DNA of 64,000 nt from Candidatus Desulfofervidaceae bacterium. Its GTDB lineage: Bacteria; Desulfobacterota; Desulfofervidia; Desulfofervidales; Desulfofervidaceae. Below are positions 1 through 8,329 of the stretch, one piece after another. The notes under the pieces were generated by a model. That model searched no databases. It was given only the letters and a program-made list of their open reading frames with translations, and was not told where the DNA came from. The position numbers and the translations under genes are program-made. The DNA is taken from NCBI GenBank assembly GCA_027038965.1, contig JALWFG010000011.1, positions 186,001 through 250,000 of the forward strand. The letters run 5' to 3'. Numbering within the stretch: position 1 is the first letter of the stretch; each line of letters begins with the position of its first letter.

Positions 1-2
1 GG

Positions 3-728
3 CTGATCACAGGCGACTATTTTCGGCAACAGGCCAAGCAAGAATCAAAGAAACCACTTATTTCCAGACCTGCTTCTCATCAGCATTATTTGCGGCGAAA
101 GGTTTTGATTTGCTGTTTTTTGCCTCAGGGAAGGTGTCAAAAATGGAATTTGTTGGGCAGGCAACTGGAGTGTAGCCATAAAGTGATTGTGGTAGGACAT
201 AAAGATTTGGTCCCCGTTTTGACAAAATTTAATTTTTCTAAAAGGGACCTTTTGAAGTCAGAGGTAAGGGATAAAATAGGTAATTTGATAGGACTTCAGG
301 CCTTTTTGTTCCTCAAATCTTCTAAAAATGGCCAGGTAAGTCTTGAGGTATACGACAATCAGGGGGTAATGTTGACCAAATTTGTCTTTAATGAAGGACA
401 AGACTTCCAGAGATTATCTTCAAAGATTGCGGATTATATTTATAATCACACATGTTGGGAAGGTAGAATTGCCTATATAGAAAATGACAGGGTTTACCTC
501 AATGTAGGCAGGCTTTCTGGTCTTAAAGAAGGGCAAGTTTTGGCAGTTTATGCTCAGGGAAGAAAAATTGTTAATCCTGTAACAGGGGTATCTTTAGGTT
601 ATTTAGCCAAGAAAAAGGGCGAAATTAAAGTAGTGTCTTTTTTTGGTGAAAATGCCGCTGTAGCCAAAATAATTGCCGGGACTGGTTTCCAAATAAACGA
701 TATTGTGCGTATAGAGGGAGAAAAATGA
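3..728 (+). CDS. FlgT C-terminal-domain-like protein, 5' truncated by window edge
   Basis: The reading frame is open to the left edge of the window (at least from base 3), so the true start lies outside; the internal TTG at 90 is unlikely to be the start. The last ~85 residues (from about GRIAYIENDRVYLNVG, with ...LSGLKEGQVLAVY... and ...GFQINDIVRIEGEK at the end) look like the small beta-barrel C-terminal domain of flagellar assembly protein T (FlgT_C). The middle part resembles the generic N-terminal domains of outer-membrane or periplasmic accessory lipoproteins. Its stop overlaps the next start (ATGA), so it is probably cotranscribed with the purine gene. No flagellar gene is visible in the window, so a flagellar role is not established. 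Confidence 0.55.
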   Translation: MITGDYFRQQAKQESKKPLISRPASHQHYLRRKVLICCFLPQGRCQKWNLLGRQLECSHKVIVVGHKDLVPVLTKFNFSKRDLLKSEVRDKIGNLIGLQAFLFLKSSKNGQVSLEVYDNQGVMLTKFVFNEGQDFQRLSSKIADYIYNHTCWEGRIAYIENDRVYLNVGRLSGLKEGQVLAVYAQGRKIVNPVTGVSLGYLAKKKGEIKVVSFFGENAAVAKIIAGTGFQINDIVRIEGEK

Positions 729-1999
729 AAGACATCAAAAAAATTTACAAAGAAGTCATTTTTGACCATTTCCCAGAGACCATAAAAATTTCTATTGGGG
801 ATCAAATTCTTGTCTATCAAAAGCGCGTTTGGAAGGTGGCAAACGAAAAGAGGGGATTGAGATATGGTGAAAATCCCCATCAAGAGGCAGCCCTTTATGA
901 GTTGGTTAATGGCAACTTGGTTTTAGGAGATTGCCGTTTTGTGGGTGAAGGAGAAGGCATTGTAAGTAGCCTGAAAGAGGCGGACTTTTTGCAATTTGGT
1001 AAGCATCCAAGTATGATTAATATGACGGACCTTGATAGAGGACTTCAGATTTTGAGATATTTGATGAAGAAACCGTGTGTGGTAATCATTAAGCATAATA
1101 ATCCCTGTGGTGTGGCTTATGGTAATACATTGGCAGAGGCCTTTGAACGTGCCTATTTCGCCGATCGGATTGCTGCCTTTGGGGGATGTGTAGTCTTAAA
1201 TCAGACGCTGGACAAAGATACGGCCGATTTGATCAGTCAGTATTATGTAGAAGTAGTGGCCGCTCCTGACTATGCCCCAGGTGTGGTAGACGTCCTTAAG
1301 AAAAGAAAGAATCTTCGTATTATAGAAATAAGGAAGATAGAACGATTGGCCGAGTATACCTCTAAACGCTGGCTGGATATCAAGGCCCTTATGGATGGCG
1401 GTCTTATTCTTCAACAGTCTCCGTATACCAAGATAAAGAGTAAGTCTGATTTTATTCCTGCAGAGGCCACCTATAAAGGGGAGACTTATCGCATTAAAAG
1501 GTTACCTACAGAGAAGGAGTGGAACGATCTCCTGTTTGGTTGGTATGTGGAACAAGGGGTTACTTCTAATTCCGTGCTTTTTGTAAAGGATGAGGCCACG
1601 GTGGCCATTGGGACTGGCGAACAGGATAGGGTAGGGGTAGCAGAGATTGCTATTTATAAGGCCTATACCAAATATGCTGATGCGTTATGTTTCAAAAGGT
1701 ATGGAATTCCTTACAAGATTTTAGAAATGGAAATTGCGCAGGGCAAGCGTCCTCGGAAACAAAAAGAGGAAATAGATTTTGAGACCAGGCAGGCCAAGGG
1801 CGGGCTTAAAGGGGCAGTAATGATCTCTGATGCCTTTTTCCCTTTTAGAGATGGCGTAGATGTGGCCATTAAAGAAGGAATTACTGCCATTGCCCACCCT
1901 GGAGGTTCTATCAGGGACTTTGAATCTATTTTGGCATGCAATGAGGCCGAACCCCCAGTGGCCATGGTCTTTACTGGGGAAAGGGCCTTTAGACATTAA
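725..1999 (+). CDS. purH: AICAR transformylase (PurH-type formyltransferase domain only)
   Basis: Phosphoribosylaminoimidazolecarboxamide formyltransferase, the penultimate step of purine synthesis (AICAR + 10-formyl-THF to FAICAR). Visible family motifs are RYGENPHQEAALY near residue 42, KHNNPCGVAYG near 122 and AHPGGSIRDFE near the C-terminus, all typical of the AICARFT domain. At 424 residues it lacks the N-terminal MGS-like IMP cyclohydrolase domain of bifunctional PurH (about 510-530 residues), so ring closure must be encoded elsewhere. The ATG overlaps the previous stop by 4 bp. The domain assignment is strong; monofunctionality is inferred from length. Confidence 0.88.
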   Translation: MKDIKKIYKEVIFDHFPETIKISIGDQILVYQKRVWKVANEKRGLRYGENPHQEAALYELVNGNLVLGDCRFVGEGEGIVSSLKEADFLQFGKHPSMINMTDLDRGLQILRYLMKKPCVVIIKHNNPCGVAYGNTLAEAFERAYFADRIAAFGGCVVLNQTLDKDTADLISQYYVEVVAAPDYAPGVVDVLKKRKNLRIIEIRKIERLAEYTSKRWLDIKALMDGGLILQQSPYTKIKSKSDFIPAEATYKGETYRIKRLPTEKEWNDLLFGWYVEQGVTSNSVLFVKDEATVAIGTGEQDRVGVAEIAIYKAYTKYADALCFKRYGIPYKILEMEIAQGKRPRKQKEEIDFETRQAKGGLKGAVMISDAFFPFRDGVDVAIKEGITAIAHPGGSIRDFESILACNEAEPPVAMVFTGERAFRH

Positions 2000-2009
2000 G
2001 GAGAAAAAA

Positions 2010-2201
2010 ATGGCCGTAAGAGAGATTGCCAAGGAATTATATCAAGTGGGTCAAAAGATAGAAAATTTAAAAAGACAAATGACTCAAGCCACTGAGGCCG
2101 AAAGGCTGAATTTGAAAAGAGAACTTGAAGATCTGGAAGCCCAAAAGGCTACCCTCCAAAGGAAATTAAACGAATTAAAGGGACAACCACCACGCATTTA
2201 A
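2010..2201 (+). CDS. small charged coiled-coil protein, unknown function
   Basis: A 63-residue protein beginning MAVREIAKELYQVGQ. The start at 2010 is preferred over upstream in-frame starts because AAGGAG lies at 1998-2003 directly after the purH stop, and upstream codons would overlap purH deeply. The sequence is one long amphipathic, Glu/Lys/Leu-rich helix (residues ~5-55), predicted coiled coil, ending in a short Pro-rich tail. It follows purH by 10 bp and is probably cotranscribed. I recognise no family. Confidence 0.6.
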   Translation: MAVREIAKELYQVGQKIENLKRQMTQATEAERLNLKRELEDLEAQKATLQRKLNELKGQPPRI

Positions 2202-2322
2202 TATTAAGATTGGAAAGTGACCTTGCAACCAAGGTCTAATGGGAAGGAAGCCCTTGTTCTCCTTCAGGGTAGGGCAAATGTCTTTCAGATTTAGCCAAAT
2301 GTTTTTGTTATGATAAGGGTAA

Positions 2323-3723
2323 ATGATTATGGCAGATTATCTTCAACCAGAGTCTCTTCTTACCCTGCTCATGGGGGAAAAGGCCGCAGCTTATATCACC
2401 CAGGCAGGAAAAAAGAAGACAACATATATCCGCTTGAATCCTTTAAAAGCCAATCCTGAGGACATTATTTCCATTTTAGAAGAGGAGGGATTTAAGCTTA
2501 CCCCTTTAGATTTTTATCCTTACGCCTATGAAGTCTCCTACGAGCCGTTTCCTATAAGTAAGGGGATTGCCTATTTTGGAGGGCTTATTTATTTGCAAGA
2601 CCCATCTTCTATGCTTCCAGCCTTGGTTTTGAATCCTAGTTCCCAGGATACTGTTTTAGACCTGACAGCGGCCCCTGGTTCCAAAACTACCCTTTTGGCT
2701 ACCTTAATGAAGGCCGAGGGAATACTGGTCGCCTGTGATAGCTCGGCCAAACGCCTTCGGGCCCTAAGCTTTAATCTGGAGCGATGGGGGGCTATTAATG
2801 CTGGCTGGGCACGCCTTTTGGGAGAGCAGATAGGGAATCTCTTTTTTGAAAGGTTTGACAAAGTTTTAGTGGATCCTCCCTGTTCTGCATTGGGAACTTT
2901 ATCTAAGTCTCCTGAAATCTTGCGTTGGTGGAAAGAGGGCAAGGTAATTAAACTGGCCCGAATGCAAGAGCGCCTTTTGATTAGTGGACTTAAGGCATTA
3001 AAGCCTGGGGGGACATTGGTTTATTCCACCTGTACCTTAACACCACATGAAAATGAGGCCGTTATCCAGGCGGTACTTGAAAGGTATCCAGTAGTACTAG
3101 AAGACATCAAAATCCCCCTCTTTTTTAAAACCAGGCCGGGATTAACGGCATTTGCTTCTTTTAAATTTTCACCTCAAATGCAAAAGGCGGTTAGGATTTA
3201 TCCCATAGAGAATCCTTCAGAGGGTTTTTTTATTGCCAAGATAAAGAAAAAGGAGTCATTTCGACCACCACTTCAAACGAAGCCCGCAGTAGCAGAAAAG
3301 TGGCTTTCAAAAGATCAGTTTAAAGAACTGGAGCTTCTTAGTGAACATTTTGGTTTTAATTTAGAGGTCTTTGATAATAAGGCCTTTTTTGCTAATAACC
3401 ATATCAGATTTGCTACTCAGGCATTAGCCCATTTCCCATCTCCTATAGCCTTGCAAAAAGGAATTTCTTTTGCGAGGCCAATGGGGCAAAGATGGCGTTT
3501 GACCACTAATGGTATTACCTTAGTGGCCAAATTTATTACCCAAAACCGGATAGAATTAGATAGGACCTCTTTAAAGCTCCTTATCGCAGGGCATGTCTTA
3601 CCAGCCCCTGAAGGTCATCAAGGACAACAGCTTTTGGTCTATAAAAATTGCGCCTTAGGATATGGATGGATTAAGAATAGGAGCCTGATAAGTCAATTAC
3701 CAAGTCGGGAGGTAATCGTTTGA
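2323..3723 (+). CDS. RsmB/RsmF-type RNA (cytosine-5) methyltransferase
   Basis: SAM-dependent m5C methyltransferase of the NOL1/NOP2/Sun family acting on rRNA or tRNA. Motif I is DLTAAPGSKTT (~residues 113-123), motif IV is VDPPCSALGTL with the conserved PC, and motif VI STCTLTPHENEAV holds the catalytic TC cysteine. After the catalytic core (to ~310) there is a C-terminal part (~330-460) resembling the RsmF-type PUA-like extension, with a GYGWIKN-like end. A second ATG at 2329 is an equally possible start. The exact target (16S position or tRNA) cannot be read from the sequence. Its stop touches the next start, so the aminotransferase is translationally coupled. Confidence 0.85.
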   Translation: MIMADYLQPESLLTLLMGEKAAAYITQAGKKKTTYIRLNPLKANPEDIISILEEEGFKLTPLDFYPYAYEVSYEPFPISKGIAYFGGLIYLQDPSSMLPALVLNPSSQDTVLDLTAAPGSKTTLLATLMKAEGILVACDSSAKRLRALSFNLERWGAINAGWARLLGEQIGNLFFERFDKVLVDPPCSALGTLSKSPEILRWWKEGKVIKLARMQERLLISGLKALKPGGTLVYSTCTLTPHENEAVIQAVLERYPVVLEDIKIPLFFKTRPGLTAFASFKFSPQMQKAVRIYPIENPSEGFFIAKIKKKESFRPPLQTKPAVAEKWLSKDQFKELELLSEHFGFNLEVFDNKAFFANNHIRFATQALAHFPSPIALQKGISFARPMGQRWRLTTNGITLVAKFITQNRIELDRTSLKLLIAGHVLPAPEGHQGQQLLVYKNCALGYGWIKNRSLISQLPSREVIV

Positions 3724-4700
3724 TGAAGGAATTAAAAGTACTTTCTGATAAAGAGCTATTTGATGCCCTTAAACAGCGCATTTGCCCCTATCATCAAAAT
3801 TATCTGGCGATGTATTCCAGCATTTTTAACGGCATTATTAAAAATCCTGCCTTTATGCTCATTCCTATTGATGATCACATGGTACATCGGGGTGATGGGG
3901 TGTTTGAGGTAATCAAATATCGTCATGGTTACATCTATCAATTTCAGGCTCATCTTAAAAGATTGAGGAATTCGGCCTCAAAAGTAGATATTGTGCCACC
4001 AGTGTCTTATGCCGAAATAGGAGAAATTGTGAAAAAAACCATTAAGGCCGCTGATGCCAAAGACGGAGTTATCCATATATATCTTTCCCGGGGTCCGGGA
4101 GGCTTTAGCGTTAATCCCTTTGAAACCGAGGGTAGCCAATTATATGTGGTGATTACCAAATGGCAGGAATATCCCTTATACTATTATCAAAGGGGGGTAA
4201 AGGCCATTGTAAGTCATATCCCTGTAAAACCGGGCTTTTTTGCCCAAATAAAATCATGTAATTACTTGCCAAATGTTCTTATGAGATATCAGGCCATAAA
4301 GGCCGGGGCCGACTTTGCTATAGGCCTTGATGAAAGTGGCTGTCTGGCCGAAGGAGCGACTGAAAGTGTGGGAATCGTCAGCGATGATGGATATTTGAAA
4401 TTTCCAGAATTTAAAAGGATTTTGCAAGGGATTACCTTAAAAAGGGTGGTTACTCTGTCTGGGGCTCTTGAGAAGGCGGGATTGATTAAGGGAACAAGAT
4501 TTACTTCTATTGCCTTAGACGAGATTTATAAGGCCAAAGAGCTGCTTTTATTCGGGACTACCATAGATATTGTGCCCGTAGTTGAACTTGAAGGCAAAGT
4601 GATAGGTAGCGGCAGACCAGGCCCTGTATTTTTGGCCCTGAAGGAATTATTTGATCACGATGTCTTTTCCCCAGAAGTTTCAGAGCCTGTTGATGGTTGA
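3723..4700 (+). CDS. class IV aminotransferase (BCAT / aminodeoxychorismate lyase fold)
   Basis: Fold-type IV PLP enzyme. The PLP lysine is in QIKSCNYLPNVLMR (~residue 178), followed by the family block ADFAIGLDESGCLAEGATESVGIV; the N-terminal HRGDGVFEVIKYRHG corresponds to the substrate loop. About 50 extra N-terminal residues precede the conserved part, unusual for ilvE-type proteins (~300 aa). The ATG at 3723 overlaps the upstream stop by one base; a TTG at 3720 is also in frame. The 3' end overlaps the convergent kinase gene by 46 bp. Substrate (branched-chain, D-amino acid or aminodeoxychorismate) is undecided. Confidence 0.8.
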   Translation: MKELKVLSDKELFDALKQRICPYHQNYLAMYSSIFNGIIKNPAFMLIPIDDHMVHRGDGVFEVIKYRHGYIYQFQAHLKRLRNSASKVDIVPPVSYAEIGEIVKKTIKAADAKDGVIHIYLSRGPGGFSVNPFETEGSQLYVVITKWQEYPLYYYQRGVKAIVSHIPVKPGFFAQIKSCNYLPNVLMRYQAIKAGADFAIGLDESGCLAEGATESVGIVSDDGYLKFPEFKRILQGITLKRVVTLSGALEKAGLIKGTRFTSIALDEIYKAKELLLFGTTIDIVPVVELEGKVIGSGRPGPVFLALKELFDHDVFSPEVSEPVDG

Positions 4701-5725
4701 GACCTTTTAACTTCTGGCTGAAGGGGGAGTGTGATTACAAAGGTTGTTCCATGCCCTGTCTTGCTTTTAAAGTATATTTTTCCCTTATGGGCATCTATAA
4801 TTCTCTTTACAATGGCCAATCCCAAGCCCGTTCCTCTAGTCTTGGTAGTGAAAAATGGTTCAAATACCTTATCTCGGTATTCTTCAGGAATACCAGGTCC
4901 TTGGTCTTTAATTTCAAACACTAGATATTTATTTCTTGTAGAGATGGTTACTTCTACAGGTTTATCAGGGGCAACTTGAACAGCATTATTTAGGACATTG
5001 ATTAAGACCTGTTTAAATTTATCGGGGTCTACTTTTAACTTTGTTATTGAGGTTAAAAACCTGACATTTATCTGAGCCTTATTTCCTATCTTGACCAAGT
5101 TAACTACTTCTTCTATGAATTTTTGCAGTTCAACTTGTTCTAAATTTAGCTGAACGGGCTTGGAGAAGTTAAGAATCCCATGGGCCATATCTTCCATCCA
5201 CTTGGTTTCCTTGAGGATGATTTCCAACTTCTTTCGATTGGGGTCATTAGGGGGGAAATTCTTCAAAAGAAGCTTGGCAAAGCCGCCAATTACAACTAAT
5301 GGAGTTTTTAACTCATGGGCAATAGCAGCCGCGGCCTTTCCTAATAGGGCCAGATGTTGTGTTTTTTTAAATTTTTCCCGTTCGGCCCTTTCTTTATCGG
5401 CCATAAATCCAGTAAGGATGCCGAAAATGAAAAATAAAGAAATTTCATGCCAGAGAATAATGTTATTGGGAAAAAGCTGTTTTATGACTGGGAAAGAAAA
5501 AAAGGTGGCCAAAAAGGCACACAGAATGCCTCCTTTTAAGCCTTCCAACAAACTACCCATAAAAATAGGGAGGTAGTAAAACCTTAAAATAAAGCTCTGC
5601 CATAGGTCGGAGGTAACATGTTCTGCGATAAATAAAAGGAAAAATAAAAATAGAATAACACCCCATTTGATAGATTTGGATATATGAGAATGCCAGAACT
5701 GGACAAACCTTTTAATGCCATTCAT
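4655..5725 (-). CDS. membrane sensor histidine kinase (HisKA-HATPase)
   Basis: N-terminal membrane region with three to four hydrophobic segments (~residues 20-38, 45-58, 62-80, 88-108) and almost no periplasmic domain, so it probably senses through the membrane. The H-box AAIAHELKTPL places the phosphorylated His near 137. The ATPase domain shows the N-box INVLNNAVQ, G1 DQGPGIPEEYRD, F-box PFFTTKTRGTGLGL. No response regulator is adjacent, so it is an orphan kinase. It converges on the aminotransferase with a 46-bp overlap. Confidence 0.85.
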   Translation of the reverse strand: MNGIKRFVQFWHSHISKSIKWGVILFLFFLLFIAEHVTSDLWQSFILRFYYLPIFMGSLLEGLKGGILCAFLATFFSFPVIKQLFPNNIILWHEISLFFIFGILTGFMADKERAEREKFKKTQHLALLGKAAAAIAHELKTPLVVIGGFAKLLLKNFPPNDPNRKKLEIILKETKWMEDMAHGILNFSKPVQLNLEQVELQKFIEEVVNLVKIGNKAQINVRFLTSITKLKVDPDKFKQVLINVLNNAVQVAPDKPVEVTISTRNKYLVFEIKDQGPGIPEEYRDKVFEPFFTTKTRGTGLGLAIVKRIIDAHKGKIYFKSKTGHGTTFVITLPLQPEVKRSQPSTGSETSGEKTS

Positions 5726-5903
5726 ATCTTACAAGAAATATCAAAATTTAATTCCAATGTCAAAAAATAATGATAGTCCCTAGGGCTTGGAGTTTTAAGT
5801 TTTAAAAAAGTTTTTCCCTTCCCCCTTAATTCACCATCAACTATCAATTAAGGTACGGGGTTTCTTTTAGAGGGAAAAGCGGATTTTGGGAAACTTTGGG
5901 AAT

Positions 5904-5932
5904 TTGACAAGCTGGCTGTTTTTCATTAAACT
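5904..5932 (+). promoter_or_regulatory. putative sigma-70 promoter of ubiX
   Basis: TTGACA at 5904-5909, 17-bp spacer, TAAACT at 5927-5932. Transcription would begin almost at the ubiX ATG, implying a leaderless or near-leaderless message; no experimental support. Confidence 0.35.
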
Positions 5933-5941
5933 TTGAATCCA

Positions 5942-6520
5942 ATGTCTCTGCAAAAGGAACAACCTTATATCCTTGCTATTACCGGTGCTAGTGGGGCCAT
6001 TTATGCCAAGACCTTGATAGAATTTTTTTATCAAAACCGCCTTCCTTTGGTCTGCCTGGTGTCTAAAGTAGGCCAAAAGGTTTGGGAATGGGAAATTGGA
6101 GTATCTCTGGAAAAGGCCTTACCTCCTAATATCTCCCTCTATTTAGAGGATGATTGGTGGGCGCCAGTGGCCAGTGGCAGTGTTAAGTCCAAGGCCATGG
6201 TTGTTATGCCTTGCTCTATGGGGACCTTGGCCTCGATTGCCCACGGCCTGTCACGGAATTTGATCCAGCGCACGGCCGATGTCATGCTTAAGGAAAAACG
6301 CCCCTTAATTCTTGTGCCCCGAGAGACTCCACTTAATATGATTCATCTTGAAAATATGTTGTATTTAGCCAAGGCTGGAGCCACTATCCTTCCGGCCATG
6401 CCGGCCTTTTACCATCATCCTCAAAGCATTCAGGACCTTACGAACTTTATCGTGGCTAGAGTTTTGGATGTCTTAGGCCTAAAACACTCTCTTGTCCCTG
6501 CATGGGGAGAAGAAAAATAA
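5942..6520 (+). CDS. ubiX: UbiX-family flavin prenyltransferase
   Basis: Makes prenylated FMN from FMN and dimethylallyl phosphate, the cofactor of UbiD-type (de)carboxylases. Motifs: AITGASGAIYAKTLIEF at the FMN-binding N-terminus, PVASGSVKSKAMVVMPCSMGTLASIAHG, RPLILVPRETPLNMIHLENM and the C-terminal AKAGATILPAMPAFYHHP, all in family order; 193 residues is standard. ATG 5942 is preferred over TTG 5933. No ubiD gene is in the window; in anaerobes the partner can serve menaquinone synthesis or aromatic (de)carboxylation. Confidence 0.92.
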   Translation: MSLQKEQPYILAITGASGAIYAKTLIEFFYQNRLPLVCLVSKVGQKVWEWEIGVSLEKALPPNISLYLEDDWWAPVASGSVKSKAMVVMPCSMGTLASIAHGLSRNLIQRTADVMLKEKRPLILVPRETPLNMIHLENMLYLAKAGATILPAMPAFYHHPQSIQDLTNFIVARVLDVLGLKHSLVPAWGEEK

Positions 6521-6759
6521 ATTTTTGCTAGTTTTGGGATGAACCTCAATTGGATTCGGGAATTGATACTAGAAACGGGCGAAAGCGGCCAAATAGAATT
6601 GTAGTTAAGAAAGGGATTTTTCCACAACTGGCTGAGTAAAGGGGCAAAACAATTTCTCAAGACCAACTATTTAACGCCTATCACCGAAAAAGTGAGTTAC
6701 CAGTGTTTATGTAAGTCTGCTTAATTTTCATAAAGTTTTTTTATTTAAAATTATACTTA

Positions 6760-6789
6760 TTGACATTATTAGAAGGATTTTGATACAAC
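6760..6789 (+). promoter_or_regulatory. putative sigma-70 promoter of the 6.85-17.5 kb operon
   Basis: TTGACA at 6760-6765 (perfect -35), 18-bp spacer, TACAAC at 6784-6789 as a weak -10. It sits about 60 bp upstream of the acyl-CoA ligase ATG, the first gene of the long overlapping operon. Confidence 0.45.
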
Positions 6790-6808
6790 TTTTATAAAAA
6801 AATAATCA

Positions 6809-6834
6809 ATCAAAATTTATTGATAAATTTTGAT
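6809..6834 (+). promoter_or_regulatory. perfect 11-bp inverted repeat (operator or attenuator)
   Basis: ATCAAAATTTA at 6809-6819 and its exact complement TAAATTTTGAT at 6824-6834 flank a 4-base loop and run into a T tract. It lies between the promoter and the first ORF of the operon, so it could be a repressor site downstream of the start point or an AT-only hairpin in the leader. The lack of G/C makes an efficient terminator unlikely. Confidence 0.45.
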
Positions 6835-6850
6835 TTTTTGGACGGTTGTA

Positions 6851-8329
6851 ATGAATGTTTTTTCTGCCCTGAAACAGGCAAAAAATAGGTGGGATAAAGG
6901 GCTTGCCTTGTGGTCCTCAAAGGCAAAATTTGACTTTGAAGGTCTATTTGAGGCGGTGCTTAACTTTGCGGCTCAGTTGCAAAAGGCTGGTTTTGAAAAA
7001 GGAGATAAGTTTTTTGTTTGGTCATTCAATCATCCCGCCGCAGCGGTAGGCATTCTTGCCGCTTGGGTGCTTGAGGGGATTGTTGTCCCCCTTGATGCCA
7101 GTACCAAACCAGAAGATGTAGTTGGGTTGATTAACCACGCTCAGGGGAGATTTTTACTTACCGCTCCTAGACAAAAGGAGTTTTTGAACAGAATTTTAGA
7201 AGCTTCTTCGTTGAAAAGGGTATTTATATTGGAAGATGTTTTTAAGTCCCCTACATCCGGTGCAGTTTCCTTACCTGGGCATGAAGAGCTTGCTCCTGCC
7301 TTGATTCTTTACACCTCTGGCAGCACGGGCACTCCAAAGGGGGTAGTTTTGACTTATCGCCATCTGGATTCGCCTATGCTCACCTTGGAGCATTTCCAAT
7401 ATCTTCAACCAGGTGATCGTCTTTTGGGATTAGCCCCCTTTTCACATTTGGGTGGCGTCGTTGGGCTTTTAATCCCTGTTTGGTTTGGGGTGCCTGTGTT
7501 TTTGATGGAAAGATTTATTCCCAAGCTCTTTTTGAGATATTTAGGGCAGCATCAAATTACCTTTTTTTTTGTGCCTCCAACGGTGCTTCAAAGCCTTTTG
7601 CTTCAGCCTGATTTAGACCCCAAATTATTCAAATCCGTCAGGCTTATTGCCTCATTCGGGGCTCCATGTCCCCCAACGATATTCAAGGCCTTTTCAGAAC
7701 GGTTGCCATGGATCAATGTGGTTACAGGATATGGCTTGAGTGAATCGGCTGCCCCTAATGTGCTTATCCCCAAAGACACCCCCTTGGAAAAGAAATTAGA
7801 ACCAGGTATTGTGGGTAAACCAGTCCCTTGGGTAGAGATAAAGATTGTTAATGATGAAGGGAAAGGGCTTACTCAAGGAGAAATTGGCGAGGTGTTGCTT
7901 AAAGGCTGGTGTGTAATGCAAGGCTATTACAATGCCCCGGAGTTGACCAGAGAGGCTATCAAAGACGGCTGGCTTTATACTGGAGATTTAGGATTTTTGG
8001 ACAAAGAGGGCTTTTTACACCTTACGGGTCGTAAGAAGGAGGTTATTATTGTAGGGGGTCTTAATGTCTATGCCAATGAGGTAGAATTTGTAATTGCCCG
8101 CCATCCCAAGGTGGCTGAAGTAGCCGTAGTAGGGGTGCCTGATGGTTTGAGAGGTGAGGTAGTCAAGGCAGTAATTGTTCCCAAACCAGGCGTATCTTTG
8201 GACTCTCAAGAAATTTTGAACTTCTGCCGCACATATCTGGCCAGTTACAAATTGCCAAGGATTATTGAATTGCGGCCATTTCTTCCCAAAACCGCTTCAG
8301 GAAAGATTGCTAAGGCACAACTGAAATGA
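6851..8329 (+). CDS. acyl-CoA synthetase / AMP-dependent ligase
   Basis: ANL-superfamily adenylate-forming enzyme: P-loop-like LYTSGSTGTPKGVVLTYRHL (~155-175), A5 block TGYGLSESAAPN, A7 GWLYTGDLGFLDKEG, hinge region LTGRKKEVIIVGGLNVYANEVE and the catalytic-lysine block PKTASGKIAKAQLK at the very C-terminus. About 492 residues from ATG 6851; an in-frame TTG at 6830 would lie inside the inverted repeat. It most resembles fatty or aromatic acyl-CoA ligases but the acid is not predictable. It overlaps the MMPL exporter by ATGA and opens the operon, so it probably supplies or recycles an acyl group for the lipid handled downstream. Confidence 0.85.
   Translation: MNVFSALKQAKNRWDKGLALWSSKAKFDFEGLFEAVLNFAAQLQKAGFEKGDKFFVWSFNHPAAAVGILAAWVLEGIVVPLDASTKPEDVVGLINHAQGRFLLTAPRQKEFLNRILEASSLKRVFILEDVFKSPTSGAVSLPGHEELAPALILYTSGSTGTPKGVVLTYRHLDSPMLTLEHFQYLQPGDRLLGLAPFSHLGGVVGLLIPVWFGVPVFLMERFIPKLFLRYLGQHQITFFFVPPTVLQSLLLQPDLDPKLFKSVRLIASFGAPCPPTIFKAFSERLPWINVVTGYGLSESAAPNVLIPKDTPLEKKLEPGIVGKPVPWVEIKIVNDEGKGLTQGEIGEVLLKGWCVMQGYYNAPELTREAIKDGWLYTGDLGFLDKEGFLHLTGRKKEVIIVGGLNVYANEVEFVIARHPKVAEVAVVGVPDGLRGEVVKAVIVPKPGVSLDSQEILNFCRTYLASYKLPRIIELRPFLPKTASGKIAKAQLK

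Larger units (their letters stand above)
6521..6850 (+). other. 330-bp gap with a decayed short ORF and regulatory sequence
   Basis: From ATG 6539 a short frame reads MNLNWIRELILETGESGQIEL and stops; a neighbouring frame continues with VVKKGIFPQLAE and, after another stop, GKTISQDQLFNAYHRK, ending SELPVFM at 6714. Concatenated, the pieces look like a ~60-residue protein broken by a frameshift and a stop. I do not recognise the family. The rest holds the promoter and inverted repeat listed separately. Confidence 0.35.

Noticed and set aside
2219-2236. GACCTT/AAGGTC inverted repeat upstream of the methyltransferase as a riboswitch
   Set aside because: Only six base pairs and no known aptamer motif.
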